A DNA stretch of 64,000 nucleotides from Rhodanobacter sp. Root480 (GCF_001426645.1 NZ_LMEX01000002.1:1268907-1332906); one strand, 5' to 3'. Shown: positions 29,901 through 38,641, counted from the first letter of the stretch. Made by a program: numbers and translations. Notes: generated from the letters alone by a model not told the origin.

Positions 29901-32607
29901 AGCGGAAGGCCGCGCGCAGATGCTGATCCAGTTGCACCTCGGCCGGCTTCTGCACCAGGTCCAGCAGCGCCGCCAGCATCGGCGGCAGCACCACCATCGC
30001 CAGCACCGCCAGCATCCACGACAGCGGCGGCGACAACATCAGCCAGCCCACCGCCAGCAACACCACCAGCGACGGCGGCACCAGGCTGCGGCGCAGGTTG
30101 TCCAGGATTTTCCAGCGCGACAACGCGGTCAGCGCATTGCGGCGCCAGCCGTCGTGCGCGGTCGGCGCCCACGGCAGCAGCCAGGGCAGCAGTTGCCAGT
30201 CGCCGCGGATCCAGCGGTGGCGACGCTTGACGTCGGCGCTGTAGCGGGCGGGGTATTCCTCGTACACCTGCACGTCGCTGAGCAGGCCCGAGCGCGCGTG
30301 GCAGCCTTCCACCAGGTCGTGGCTGAGGATGCGGTTTTCCGGGAAGCGGCCGTCCAGCGTCAGCTCGAACGCATCGATGTTGTAGATGCCCTTGCCGATG
30401 AACGAGCCTTCCTGGAACACATCCTGATAGACGTCCGAAACCATCCGCGTATACGGGTCGATGCCGGCGTCGCTGCCGTACAACTGCGCGTAGCGCGAGC
30501 GCGCGGTGCTGGGCAGGCTGATGCCCACCCGCGGCTGCAGGATCGAGTAGCCGGCCACCACGCGCCGCTGCGCCGGGTCGTACACGGCGCGATTCAGCGG
30601 GTGATCCAGCGTGCCCACCATCTCCTGCGCGGAGTCGCGCGGCAGCTGGGTATCGGTATCCAGCGTGATGACGTAGTGCACCGTGCCCAGCGTGTCGATG
30701 TCGCCCACGATCAACTGGAAGCGGTCGTGGCCGTTGCCGCGCAGCAGGGCATTCATGTCCGCCAGCTTGCCGCGCTTGCGTTCGTGGCCCATCCAGCATT
30801 GCTCGGCATCGTTCCAGCGGCGCGGGCGATGGAACAGGAAAAAGCGGTCGCTGTCGGTGGTGGCGTAGCGCTCGTTGAGCGCCTCGATGCGCCGCTGCGC
30901 CAGCGCCAGCAGCGCAGCGTCGCCGGGCAGGGTTTCGCTGGCCGCGTCGGTGAAATCGGTGAGCAGCGCGAAGTGAAGATTCGGATCGCGGTTGCCCAGG
31001 AAACGCACCTCCAGCGTCTCCACCAGATCCTCGATGTCCTGCGCGTTGGCGAACAGGCTGGGCACCGCCACCAGCGTGCGCGCGCTGGCCGGGATGCCGG
31101 CCGAATAATCCATCCGCGGCAGCCGCTGCGGTTCCACCATCAGCGTGGCCAGCCAGTTGAGCAGGCTCATGCCCAGCTGGCTGGCCACGATGGCGGCGGG
31201 GATGGCGATGGCGATGATCCCCCACAGCGGCAGGCCGTCATGGAACGCGGTGAGCACCAGCGGTCGCGCGAACAGGAACGTCAGCAGCGCCAGCAGGCCC
31301 AGGTGCACCGGTAGTGGCGTGCGGTCGAACTGGCGACGCAGCGCCTCGCCCAGCAGCGGGCGCACGCCCAGGCGTTGCTCCAGCGTGCGGCGACCCTCGT
31401 CGATCAGGTAGAAACCCACATGCTGTTGCAGCGCGGGCGGTTCCGCACGGCCACACAATTCCAGCGCCGCGTCGGCCACCTGTTGCTCGGTCAGGTGGTG
31501 GTTGCGCGCCATCGACTCGACCACGTGGCGATAGTGGTCGCGGGTGGCGAAATCCATGGTCGGGTAGATGCCGGCCGGCTCCTTGCGCAGGCGTTGTTCG
31601 ACCAGGCTGGTGTGCTCCACGAAATCGCGCCAGTCGATCGCCGACAGCGCGCGCAGGCTGCCGATGCTGTTGCTGATCGACACCTGGTGCGCGGCCTGCT
31701 GCTGCGCCTCCAGTTGCACCAGGTGCTCGATGCTCTGGCCCGATTCGGACAACCGCTGTTCGATCCAGCTCAGCGGCAGGGCCAGCGCGGGGCTCTGGCC
31801 TTGCAGCCGGCGCGTCATCTCGGCCACGAACGAGCTGGCCATGGCCGGGTCCGAGCGCGCCATGTCGGCCACCACCAGCACCACGTTCTTGGGGTCGCTT
31901 TCGGCGCTGGCGGTGAGCGCGTCGGCCCAGCCCACGGCTTCGCTGCGGTGGCGCCAGTCGGCCATCACGCGGGCCGCCACGCGGCGCAGGTTCTCGATCA
32001 GCGCCAGCCGCAGCATGATCGGGATCGCCCACAACTCGCCCAGCTTCAGCGGCGTGATCGTCTGGTAGGCCATCACGAAGCGGCTGAGGCTGGCGATGTC
32101 CACCCGGCCATCACCGTGCGAGATGATCTCCAGCGCAATGTCGTACACGCGTGGCAGCGTGATCGACGGCCCCTGGCTCAGCCGCGGCAGTTCGCGGCTG
32201 TAGCCCTTGGGCAGGTGGCGCCGGGCGAGGCGGATCTGCTCCTCGATCAGGTACAGGTTGTCCAGCAGCCATTCGCCCGCCGGCGTGACCCGGCTGCGCT
32301 TGCGCGTGGCCGCGGTGAGGCGTTCGCAAGTGTGCAGCAGCACCGCTTCGTTGTCGGCCAGGCGCGCCAGCAGCAGGTCGGCGTTGGAGCGCTCGCTGAT
32401 CTTGTGCTGCGCGGCCAGCACCGCGCCGTGGCGCTCCATCTGTTCGGCGCTGAACAGCTCCGAGCGCAGTGCCGGCTCCTGCTCCGGCCGCGCATGCGCC
32501 GCGACGCGGCGGCGGCGGAACGCGCGCAGGCGACGCAACTTCAACAGATCGAGCAGGCTTGCGATTTTCAATTCCGGTTTCCTTGGGCGCTGGCCACGCG
32601 CAGGCAC
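23938..32607 (-). CDS. ndvB: Cyclic beta-1,2-glucan synthase-like GT84/GH94 protein
   Basis: Product of 2889 residues, matching NdvB/ChvB-type cyclic glucan synthases (about 2800-2900). The first part carries several hydrophobic segments and a glycosyltransferase core, with the DTDTQLPRDS acidic motif near residue 650 and RHRWIRGDWQLLPW after it (GT84). The C-terminal half contains glycoside-phosphorylase modules, with IGGGDWNDGMNRVG near 2567 supplying the GH94 catalytic Asp. Inner-membrane enzyme making periplasmic osmoregulated beta-1,2-glucan; the exact product is inferred. GTG 32607 opens the frame and no ATG lies nearby. The very long frames on the opposite strand are GC-driven shadows. 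Confidence 0.9.
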   Translation of the reverse strand: MPARGQRPRKPELKIASLLDLLKLRRLRAFRRRRVAAHARPEQEPALRSELFSAEQMERHGAVLAAQHKISERSNADLLLARLADNEAVLLHTCERLTAATRKRSRVTPAGEWLLDNLYLIEEQIRLARRHLPKGYSRELPRLSQGPSITLPRVYDIALEIISHGDGRVDIASLSRFVMAYQTITPLKLGELWAIPIMLRLALIENLRRVAARVMADWRHRSEAVGWADALTASAESDPKNVVLVVADMARSDPAMASSFVAEMTRRLQGQSPALALPLSWIEQRLSESGQSIEHLVQLEAQQQAAHQVSISNSIGSLRALSAIDWRDFVEHTSLVEQRLRKEPAGIYPTMDFATRDHYRHVVESMARNHHLTEQQVADAALELCGRAEPPALQQHVGFYLIDEGRRTLEQRLGVRPLLGEALRRQFDRTPLPVHLGLLALLTFLFARPLVLTAFHDGLPLWGIIAIAIPAAIVASQLGMSLLNWLATLMVEPQRLPRMDYSAGIPASARTLVAVPSLFANAQDIEDLVETLEVRFLGNRDPNLHFALLTDFTDAASETLPGDAALLALAQRRIEALNERYATTDSDRFFLFHRPRRWNDAEQCWMGHERKRGKLADMNALLRGNGHDRFQLIVGDIDTLGTVHYVITLDTDTQLPRDSAQEMVGTLDHPLNRAVYDPAQRRVVAGYSILQPRVGISLPSTARSRYAQLYGSDAGIDPYTRMVSDVYQDVFQEGSFIGKGIYNIDAFELTLDGRFPENRILSHDLVEGCHARSGLLSDVQVYEEYPARYSADVKRRHRWIRGDWQLLPWLLPWAPTAHDGWRRNALTALSRWKILDNLRRSLVPPSLVVLLAVGWLMLSPPLSWMLAVLAMVVLPPMLAALLDLVQKPAEVQLDQHLRAAFRSAAQHLARMLLGLAWLPHETLYSLDAIVRTLWRMGFSGRHLLQWQTSSDAERTSSNAPGALWRLMWIGPLLALVLTVVLALHRPMVLLLAEPLLLLWLCSPGFAWWISQPRRASAFAPSGSQQRFLRSLARRTWAYFDTHVGPAEHWLPPDNMQEDPEPVVAHRTSPTNIGMALLANLAAYDFGFLSMGRLLDRTRHTLATMRALTRHRGHFYNWYDTQTLQPLQPLYVSTVDSGNLAGHLLTLQPGLLALVDEPLFHPRLLHGLRDTVAVLRDALGSVRPTVLQPMRRALDAAVETPPATLGEAVALLQRLCDHANALALELPQEPDNEVAFWSAALVQQCHELYDDVQAFQLDPPADEKINFSGIPTLAQLGRIEPLCWPCEAGAEAIRERARERIALLEQLADQAGEMAVVDYHFLYDAGRDLLAIGYNVDERRRDEGYYDLLASEARLASFVAIAQGQLPQENWFALGRLLTTSAGEPVLLSWTGSMFEYLMPMLVMPSYENTLLDQTCRAAVGRQIEYGNQLNIPWGVSESGYNTRDAQFNYQYRAFGVPGLGLKRGLGEDVVIAPYATALAMMVRPAAATANLQRLATEAGALGRFGLYEAIDYTPARLPVGQGSALVQSFMAHHQGMSLLALAHALLGQPMQRRFESYPPFQATSLLLQERIPRTAAEYLHASGFPEFDGTPRMAESRLRIFTDPDRPRPAVQLLSNGRYHVMVSSAGGGYSRRGELALTRWREDITRDHYGMFCYLRDVASGEYWATTYQPTLKKTELFEAIFSDARAEFRVREKDFHAHTEIVVSPEDDIELRRTRITNRGRGRRTIELTSYAEVVLAPPITDAAHPAFSNLFVQTELLPELQAIVCSRRPRSQGEAVPWMCHLLAVHNAHIDQISYETDRARFIGRGRSTAQPQVLDLEQARLSNSEGSVLDPIVAIRCRITLEPEQSATIDLVTGMADSRDGCLQLIGKYRDRHLADRVFDLAWTHSQVLLRQLNASLADAQLYEHMATAIIYPNTQLRADPAVLRGNRRGQSGLWGQSISGDLPIVLLQISDPARIELVRQLVQAHAYWRLKGLTVDLVIWNEDRAGYRQELQDQIMGLIASGSEASLLDRPGGIFVRPSQQLSSEDRMVVQASARIILGDTRGSLAEQISRRRVETHAPRFEPDRTRRAAAPTETITATPEPRTLQLPSPHGGFSADGSEYVIVLRPGDATPAPWSNVLANPHFGTVVSESGGAYTWGENAHEFRLTPWHNDPVSDSSGEAIYLRDEDTGQHWSPTPLPHRGEGEYVTRHGFGYSVFEHTEDGIHGELWMYVALDASVKFSVLKLRNDSDRPRRLNIVGYVEWLLGDLREKTSMHVVTEADPATGALFARNAYNGEFPDRVAFFDVDDPDRRVGGDRTEFLGRNGSMQAPAALERAHLSGRLGAGMDPCGALQMTVPLEQGEQREIVFRLGLGRDSADARALVQRFRGTSAAADALAQVRAHWQRTLGAVQISTPEPALDMLANGWLMYQTIACRFWARSGYYQSGGAFGFRDQLQDSMAMLHAAPELSRAQLLLCAAHQFPEGDVQHWWHPPLDRGVRTTCSDDYLWLPLAISRYVLATADTAVLDERVGYIEGRALHPDEESYYDLPQPSGLIETLYQHGVRAIEHSLRRGVHGLPLIGGGDWNDGMNRVGEKGRGESVWLGFFSCEVMNRFAEVAQLRGDEAFAKRCHDEVQKLTAALERHGWDGEWFRRAYFDDGTPLGSSENMECRIDAIAQSWSVLSGVATPERQAQAMASLDRHLVRRDAGLIQLLDPPFDKSPHDPGYIKGYVPGVRENGGQYTHAAIWTTMAFAERGDHARAWELLRMINPLSHTNDATEMDVYKVEPYVICADVYAVQPHTGRGGWSWYTGSAGWMYRLMVESLLGLKLEAGHLRFAPVLPPEWEGFSMTYRHGDTTYRIELRLVPPDSPATVHLDGIARPDAHIPLKDDGADHHVLINHPRPH

Positions 32608-32748
32608 CGGCGTCCGCTGCGTGCGATCGCCCGACCCTGTCGTGTGAGGAGCAGACCGCCTCGGCGGCTGACTCTGCTGCCAGCGTACGCGTCGGCGTGT
32701 GAAGACGATGCGCTAGCATGGCCCGCTCCCCCTCCACCGGAGCCACCC

Positions 32749-33219
32749 ATGCCGCCCCTGTCGATCCGCCCGGCCACGGTTGCCGACATCCCCGACCTGC
32801 TGGCCTGGAACAGCGCGATGGCGTGGGAAACCGAGCACAAACGGCTGGACCCCGCCGTGCTGGAACGCGGCATCGCCGGCGTGCTGGAGCAACCGCGGCG
32901 CGGCTTCTACCTGATCGCCGAACGCGACGGCGTGGCGGTGGGCGGCCTGTTGCTGACCTACGAATGGAGCGACTGGCGCAACGGCGATTTCTGGTGGATC
33001 CAGAGCGTCTACGTGATCCCCGCCGCGCGCCGCAGCGGCGTGTTCCGCGCGCTGCATGCGGACGTGGCACGACGCGCCCGCGCCGCCGGTGCGGTGGGTT
33101 TGCGGCTGTACGTGGAAACCGAGAACGAGCGCGCGCAGGCCACCTATGCGCAGCTGGGCATGCAGCGCTGCCCGTACTGGATGTATGAGACGGATTTCAC
33201 GACGGGCGACCACAGGTGA
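32749..33219 (+). CDS. GNAT-family N-acetyltransferase
   Basis: Product of 156 residues. WIQSVYVIPAARRSGVFRAL at about 84-103 is the acetyl-CoA motif with the R-R-S-G loop; LRLYVETENERAQATYAQLG is the C-terminal motif. A GGAG site eight bases upstream supports ATG 32749. Divergent from the glucan-synthase gene with 141 bases between starts. Acceptor unknown. Confidence 0.9.
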   Translation: MPPLSIRPATVADIPDLLAWNSAMAWETEHKRLDPAVLERGIAGVLEQPRRGFYLIAERDGVAVGGLLLTYEWSDWRNGDFWWIQSVYVIPAARRSGVFRALHADVARRARAAGAVGLRLYVETENERAQATYAQLGMQRCPYWMYETDFTTGDHR

Positions 33220-33223
33220 TTTT

Positions 33224-33306
33224 CTGTGGGAGCGGCTTCAGCCGCGATGCCTTTTGCTTTTGGCTTTCAAAGCAGGAGCATCGCGACTGAAGTCGCTCCC
33301 ACAAGT
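33224..33306. repeat. REP-like palindrome pair
   Basis: Inverted pair of a 22-bp motif, TGTGGGAGCGGCTTCAGCCG at left and the reverse complement of its variant (ACTGAAGTCGCTCCCACA) at right. This GTGGGAGCGRCTTCAGYCGCGA sequence is a known extragenic palindrome class of pseudomonads and xanthomonads. Confidence 0.8.
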
Positions 33307-33320
33307 GGGGCTGAGGACCG

Positions 33321-34523
33321 CTATTGGGCGGGTGCCGACAACCGCCCGCTCTCATCCAGCACGACCTCACCACGTGCCTGCAGCTCGATGGCCATGCCGT
33401 AGCGTTCGGAAAGTCGGCTCAGCAGCGCGTCGCGCGCCTGCGGATGCAGCGGGTAACCGTGCGCCAGAACGCGCACCGAACCGTCGGCATCGCGCTGGCT
33501 CAGCGTGATCGCCACCACGCCCAGGCCCGGCGCCTCGTGCGCATACAGCGTGGGCGTGCTGCCGTTGGCGGCGGCGGGCGCCAGTGTTTCCAGCAGATAG
33601 CCGCGGCCGGCTTCGCTGTCGTCGCCGGCCATGGCCAGCGGCAGTTGGTGGGCGTCGAGCAGGGCGGCGTACTGGCGCAGTTCGAACACGATGCCGGCGA
33701 AATCGTGGGCGCGTTGCTGCGGCTCGCCGTGCTGCGTGGCCAACCATTGCGCTGGCGATTGCGCGGTGATGGTGCCCTGCGCGTAATGCCAACCCAGGCC
33801 GCGGGCGCTCATCGCCGACTCGTCACGCTCGGGCGTCAGCAGGGCCGCTTCCAGCAGCGCCCACAGCGGCGCCAGGTTGACATGCTCGTACTGCACGCAG
33901 GTCAGCGCCATCAGGTCGTGGCGGGTGAGGTAGCGCACGTGCTCCAGCGGAATGCCCAGCGTGCGCATCAGCCAGTCGGCGGTGTGCGCGCCGGCTTCAC
34001 CGCGGCCGATCAGTTGCAGCTCCCACTGCTCGGACAGCGTCTCGGCCAGCTCGGCGGGTGCCAGCAGGCTCAGCGGCAGCAGGCGCATCGGGCCGTCGGC
34101 GTAATGCGGTGAGGGCTCCAGGGCAGGCGCCGGCATCTGGCCGTCGTTGCTGCCAAAGGCCACCACGTTCTCCAGCTGGCCGCGCGGCACGCGGCGCGCC
34201 AGGTCGCCCAGCGTGGACCACACCGGGAAATTCGGCCGCAGCAATTCCACCGGATCGAACAGCGCGCCAGCCAGCGCCAGCCGCGCCGCGTCCACCTGCG
34301 GTACCAGCCCGCGCAGGTCGGTGGCCACGTGCTCGGCCAACTCATCCGCCTCGTCGCGCGTCAGCGTGAGCCGGGGCGGCGTCTGGCCGGCAGCGATTTC
34401 GAGGGCGAGTACAGCGGGCAGGTCGAGCAGCGTTTGCGCTTCCACGTGGGGAATTCCGGGCGGGAAGACCAATTCTAGCGGGTATGGGGGATGGGGGCCT
34501 GGGAGTCGAAGGACGATGACCAC
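33321..34523 (-). CDS. Conserved hypothetical protein
   Basis: Product of 400 residues, soluble, without signal peptide. Alternating alpha/beta segments, several Leu-rich helices and no recognisable catalytic motif; not assigned. The GTG at 34523 lies next to the repeat at 34.5 kb, so the true start may be further in. Downstream is the REP pair. Confidence 0.6.
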   Translation of the reverse strand: MVIVLRLPGPHPPYPLELVFPPGIPHVEAQTLLDLPAVLALEIAAGQTPPRLTLTRDEADELAEHVATDLRGLVPQVDAARLALAGALFDPVELLRPNFPVWSTLGDLARRVPRGQLENVVAFGSNDGQMPAPALEPSPHYADGPMRLLPLSLLAPAELAETLSEQWELQLIGRGEAGAHTADWLMRTLGIPLEHVRYLTRHDLMALTCVQYEHVNLAPLWALLEAALLTPERDESAMSARGLGWHYAQGTITAQSPAQWLATQHGEPQQRAHDFAGIVFELRQYAALLDAHQLPLAMAGDDSEAGRGYLLETLAPAAANGSTPTLYAHEAPGLGVVAITLSQRDADGSVRVLAHGYPLHPQARDALLSRLSERYGMAIELQARGEVVLDESGRLSAPAQ

Positions 34524-34873
34524 AGAAGCCCGAGGGCACCGTGATCTCCTCTCCCCATTGGGGAGAGGACACAGGAGAGGGGGCTGGTGCTTGCGGGGGA
34601 GGTTGATGGATGGAGTTTTCGGCGGTGTGGTTTCGTTGGGGTTTCCCTGCTGCGTGTTCCGCTTCGTCGCGGTTTCCCCGCGGCGTGTGCCCCCTCTCCC
34701 TGCCCTCTCCCCGCAGGGGAGAGGGGGATTACGGCTTTTTTGTGGTGCCGAGGGGTGGCGGTTGCGGTTCGCCGCGGCTGAATGAACCTGCCACCCCGCG
34801 CCGTGGTGGGGTTTCCCCCGGATGCACTGCGGGTTAGCCTTGTGAGACTTGATATTTTCGGATCGTCCTGAGC
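34524..34873. repeat. Gene-free region with MITE-like repeat (copy A, 34539-34734)
   Basis: No gene. It contains a 196-bp element with inverted ends of the type CCGTRATCTCCTCTCCCC and GGGGAGAGGGGGATTACGG, internal CCCCGCGGCGTGTGCCCC and GACACAGGAGAGGG. Near-copies are at 40163-40385 and, inverted, 41960-42123. The end next to the thiolase must hold its promoter; none is clear. Confidence 0.75.
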
Positions 34874-36160
34874 ATGGAGAACACGCAGAAGCGCGTCGGT
34901 GTGGTTGGCGGGGTACGTATTCCGTTCTGCCGCAACAACACGGCCTACGCCGAAGTCGGCAATTTCGGCTTGTCGGTAAAGGTGCTCGGCGCGCTGGTGG
35001 AACGCTACGGACTGCATGGGGTGGAGCTGGGCGAAGTGGCGCTGGGTGCGGTGATCAAGCATGCGGCGGACTGGAACCTGGCGCGCGAGGCACTGCTGTC
35101 GTCCGGGTTGGCACCGACCACGCCGGGCATCACCACGGCGCGCGCCTGCGGCACCTCGCTGGACAACGCGATCATCGTGGCCAACAAGATCGCCGCCGGG
35201 CAGATCGAGGCGGGCATCGCGGCCGGCTCGGACACCACCAGCGACGTGCCGATCGTCTACGGCCGGCGCCTGCGCAAGCGCCTGCTGGCGATGAACCGGG
35301 CCAAGACGCCGCTGGACAAGTTGAAGGTGGCGCTGCACGGCTTCTCATTCCGCGAATTGAAACCCGCGTTTCCCGGCGTGGCCGAGCCGCGCACCAACAA
35401 ATCGATGGGCGACCACTGCGAGCTGATGGCGAAGGAGTGGCACATCAGCCGCGAAGCGCAGGATCAGCTGGCGCTGGACAGCCACCGCAAGCTGGCGGCG
35501 GCGTACGAGAGCGGCTTCTTCGATGATCTGGTGGTGCCGTTCCGCGGGCTGAAGCGCGACGGTTTCCTGCGCCCGGATTCCACGCTGGAAAAACTGGCTT
35601 CGCTGAAGCCGGCGTTCGACAAGCGCTCCGGCCAGGGCACGCTGACGGCGGGCAATTCGACCGGTTTGTCAGACGGCTCGGCCGCGGTGCTGTTGGCCAG
35701 CGATGACTGGGCCGCGCGCCACGGCCTGACAATCCAGGCCTATCTGCGCGATGCGGAAGTGGCCGCGGTGGATTTCGTGCACGGCGAGGGTCTGCTGATG
35801 GCGCCCACCGTCGCCGTGCCGCGCCTGCTGGCGCGCAACAGCCTCACCCTGCAGGATTTCGATTACTACGAAATCCACGAGGCGTTCGCGGCGCAGGTGT
35901 TGTGCACCTTGCGCGCGTGGGAATCGGCCGAGTACTGCAAGAACCGGCTGGGGCTGGAGGCGCCGCTGGGTTCGATCGATCCGGCCAAACTCAACGTGCA
36001 CGGCTCCAGCCTGGCGGTGGGCCATCCGTTCGCCGCCACCGGCGCGCGCATCATCGCCACGTTGGCCAAGCTGCTGGAGCAGAAGGGCAGCGGCCGCGGG
36101 CTGATCTCGATCTGCACCGCCGGCGGCATGGGCGTCACCGCGATTCTCGAGCGGCCGTGA
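34874..36160 (+). CDS. fadI: Acetyl-CoA acyltransferase (FadI-type thiolase)
   Basis: Thiolytic cleavage of 3-ketoacyl-CoA in fatty-acid beta-oxidation. The 428-residue product has catalytic Cys92 in ARACGTSLDNAI, the His of YEIHEAFAAQVL at about 338, and the C-terminal CTAGGMGVTA with the second catalytic Cys. Length and the unusual RTNKSMGDHCELMAKEW segment fit FadI more than AtoB. No fadJ partner is next to it. Confidence 0.9.
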   Translation: MENTQKRVGVVGGVRIPFCRNNTAYAEVGNFGLSVKVLGALVERYGLHGVELGEVALGAVIKHAADWNLAREALLSSGLAPTTPGITTARACGTSLDNAIIVANKIAAGQIEAGIAAGSDTTSDVPIVYGRRLRKRLLAMNRAKTPLDKLKVALHGFSFRELKPAFPGVAEPRTNKSMGDHCELMAKEWHISREAQDQLALDSHRKLAAAYESGFFDDLVVPFRGLKRDGFLRPDSTLEKLASLKPAFDKRSGQGTLTAGNSTGLSDGSAAVLLASDDWAARHGLTIQAYLRDAEVAAVDFVHGEGLLMAPTVAVPRLLARNSLTLQDFDYYEIHEAFAAQVLCTLRAWESAEYCKNRLGLEAPLGSIDPAKLNVHGSSLAVGHPFAATGARIIATLAKLLEQKGSGRGLISICTAGGMGVTAILERP

Positions 36161-36178
36161 GTCGCGGCCCGTATCGAC

Positions 36179-36718
36179 ATGCCACGCCTTCGCACCACCA
36201 CCGGTCTTAGCTTGCTGCTGCTGGCTGGCGGCATCGCCGGCACCGGCTGGCTCAGCACGCTGACGGCCGGCTGGAGCGGCCCGGTGGCGAAGACGCCGAG
36301 CCGCCATTCGGCCACCATCGCCAAGGCACCCGTGCAGCGGCATGCGCGTGCGCCGGTGCACGTGGCGAAGGCGAAGGTCGTTCGCACCGCGCCGCAGGAA
36401 GTGGCGCCTGCGGCCACGCCATCACCGCCCGCTCCGCTGGAGCCGGTGGCGATGCCGTATGACACCACGCAACCGTGGTACAAGCTGCGCGGCCATCTGG
36501 ACGGCCGCGTGGTGGTGCACGTCGATACCGATGGCCGCGGCCAGGTCGACCGCGCCAGCCTGGTCGAATCCAGCGGTGACCCGGTGCTGGACGAACACGC
36601 CTTGCGCAGCGTGCGCGGCTGGCGCTTCGCCGTGCCGGCCGATCACCCCGCCGGTGTCAGCGGCGAACTGCCGATGCGCTTCTCATCGCACCAGGACAGC
36701 CTCGCCCGCGCACCGTAA
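36179..36718 (+). CDS. TonB C-terminal-domain protein
   Basis: Product of 179 residues: one N-terminal membrane helix (about 8-30), a Pro/Ala-rich linker, then a TonB C-terminal-like domain from about 100 (GRVVVHVDTDGRGQVDRASL and VLDEHALRSVRGWRF). It might transmit energy or anchor an outer-membrane receptor; no ExbB/D or receptor is adjacent. It starts 18 bases after the thiolase stop, so may be cotranscribed. Confidence 0.82.
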   Translation: MPRLRTTTGLSLLLLAGGIAGTGWLSTLTAGWSGPVAKTPSRHSATIAKAPVQRHARAPVHVAKAKVVRTAPQEVAPAATPSPPAPLEPVAMPYDTTQPWYKLRGHLDGRVVVHVDTDGRGQVDRASLVESSGDPVLDEHALRSVRGWRFAVPADHPAGVSGELPMRFSSHQDSLARAP

Positions 36719-36769
36719 ACCGCGCTGCGACCGGAGCGCGCCGCCCTCCGATTCCCATTCCCTGCTTCC

Positions 36770-38641
36770 TCAAAGAATCCCTTTCGCACCCACGCCGAAC
36801 GCGGTAATCAGCCGCGTGATGATCAGCTTCGGCGATAGCGCCACGTCCGGGAAATCGCCCACCGGCCGGTAGCAGTTGAAGAAGTTGGGGTCGCTGGCAA
36901 GCAGGGGCTGGCAGCCGGGCTTCAAGTCGTAGCTGGTGGCGTAGCGGAAAGGCCACAGGTCGAACAGCGGAAGGTGTTCGGAGACGGTGCCGATGGCCTG
37001 GTTGATGTCCGTCAGCACCGGCACCACGGGGCGGCGTGGCGCGATCACCCAGGCGTTTTCCGGTTGCGTGTCGCGCAGGATGGAGCTGCGCAGTTCGTCG
37101 GCAAAATGCCGGTCGTAGACGATGACGCCCGATTCGGTGTTGTAGTGATCCGAGCGTGGATCGAAGTTGTGCGAGCCGACCATGGCAAAATTGTCGTCCA
37201 CCACGATCGACTTGGCGTGCAGGCCGAAGCGGCGGCCTTCGCTGAGCAACGGCGCTGGCCGGCTGCTGCTGCCGCGGCTGCCCAGCAGGTGGAAGCGCGC
37301 CTGGCGGGCGCTGGCCGGCGTGGCGGTTTCCGGTGCCGGCGTCGGCGAATCCATGCCCAGGTTGGCCAGCTCGTTGTCGACCGCCGCGGCCACCGCGTGC
37401 GGCTTCATCTCGTGGATCTCGAAACCGAATTTGGTGAGGTAGCGTTTGCGGTGCTTGTACGACATGGCGTACACGGCGAACGCGTCGGTGGACGCCAGCG
37501 AGTTGGTGGACACCACGATGCGCGGCGGTTCGGCGCGCTTGTGCAGTCGGCGGAAAATCTTCTGCGCCTGGTCGCTCATCACCAGGTACGGCGTCTGCAG
37601 CAGTACCTCGCGTTTCGCGCTGGCGATCATGTGCATGATGTGGCGGGTGAATACCTGCGCGCGTGCCCGCTTGGGCGCACGGGTCTTGGTCGGCATGTCG
37701 CTGAAGTAATCCACGTTGCCGACTTCGATGCCCGGCGCGACCAGCCACGCATGCAGCCACGACGGATCCTCCGCGGCCTGTTGCACCTGCGCCACGCGCA
37801 AGGGTCGTCGGTACTGCGGTGGGCGCCAGGTCGGCGCCTCGGCGTCGGACAGGATGCGCTTGTTGAGATCGCGCAGGTGGGTCAGCGGCACGGAGCGGCG
37901 GTGGTTCCAGAACAGGTCGAAACTGTCGGCCATCTCGCGCGCCGCCGGCCCGGCGACCATCACGTCGCGGTCGACGTAATTGAAGTCGTCATCCCAGTTG
38001 AAGTAGCGGTCCTCGTAGTTGCGCCCGCCGGTGATGCCGATGCTGTCGTCCACCAGCAGCAGCTTGTTGTGCATGCGCTGGTTGAATTTCATGAAGCAGC
38101 AGATCACGCCCGCGGCGAATTCCAGTGGCGGCGTGCGCGCGTTGTGGAAAGTGGGGTTGTACAGCCGCACGTGCAGGTTGACGCTGGCGCGCACCAGCCG
38201 GTCGAGCAGGTCGAGGTCGTTGAAGGAGAACAGCTGGTCGGCCAGGATGCGCACCTTCACGCCGCGTCGCGCCGCCTGCACCAGCTCGTTCAACATCAGC
38301 TGGCCGGCGTCGTCCTGGGCCCAGATGAAGGTCTGCACGTCGATCGACTTTCTCGCGGCGCGCACCAGGTTCACTCGCGCGGCCAGCGCCGGCTCGCTGT
38401 CGTCGAGCAGGGTGACCACATGCACCGGTTGCTCCGGCGTGGATTGGGCCAGCGCGCTGTCCGCCGCCTGCAGCAGCGGCGAGGGCTGGGCGCAATGGTC
38501 GGCTTGCTGGCAGGTGAGCTGGCGGTCGATGGTGTCGGCCACCGCCAGGTCGGCCTGGTGGATTTTCGCGCGCGACACGGCGCAGCCTTGCAACAGCAAG
38601 GCTGCGAGTAGAAGGGACAGGGAAAAGAGGCGTGACGACAT
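36770..38641 (-). CDS. Phospholipase D-family lipoprotein (cardiolipin synthase-like)
   Basis: Product of 623 residues. Lipoprotein signal with LLLQGC lipobox at about 13-18. Two HKD motifs: HNKLLLVDDSIGITGG and HAKSIVVDDNFAMVGSHNF, spaced as in PLD/ClsC-type enzymes. Likely envelope-located phosphatidyl transfer or hydrolysis. ATG 38641 was chosen because it begins the lipoprotein signal; the upstream extension to 38776 has none. Confidence 0.88.
   Translation of the reverse strand: MSSRLFSLSLLLAALLLQGCAVSRAKIHQADLAVADTIDRQLTCQQADHCAQPSPLLQAADSALAQSTPEQPVHVVTLLDDSEPALAARVNLVRAARKSIDVQTFIWAQDDAGQLMLNELVQAARRGVKVRILADQLFSFNDLDLLDRLVRASVNLHVRLYNPTFHNARTPPLEFAAGVICCFMKFNQRMHNKLLLVDDSIGITGGRNYEDRYFNWDDDFNYVDRDVMVAGPAAREMADSFDLFWNHRRSVPLTHLRDLNKRILSDAEAPTWRPPQYRRPLRVAQVQQAAEDPSWLHAWLVAPGIEVGNVDYFSDMPTKTRAPKRARAQVFTRHIMHMIASAKREVLLQTPYLVMSDQAQKIFRRLHKRAEPPRIVVSTNSLASTDAFAVYAMSYKHRKRYLTKFGFEIHEMKPHAVAAAVDNELANLGMDSPTPAPETATPASARQARFHLLGSRGSSSRPAPLLSEGRRFGLHAKSIVVDDNFAMVGSHNFDPRSDHYNTESGVIVYDRHFADELRSSILRDTQPENAWVIAPRRPVVPVLTDINQAIGTVSEHLPLFDLWPFRYATSYDLKPGCQPLLASDPNFFNCYRPVGDFPDVALSPKLIITRLITAFGVGAKGIL

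Noticed and set aside
25264..31314. Frame of 2016 codons on the + strand inside the glucan-synthase gene
   Set aside because: It is exactly antisense to the GT84/GH94 gene, rich in H, Q, A, V and R as GC-rich shadows are, and has no domain motif.
36974..38611. 545-codon + strand frame opposite the PLD lipoprotein
   Set aside because: The HKD motifs and lipobox are on the minus strand; the + frame is low-complexity.
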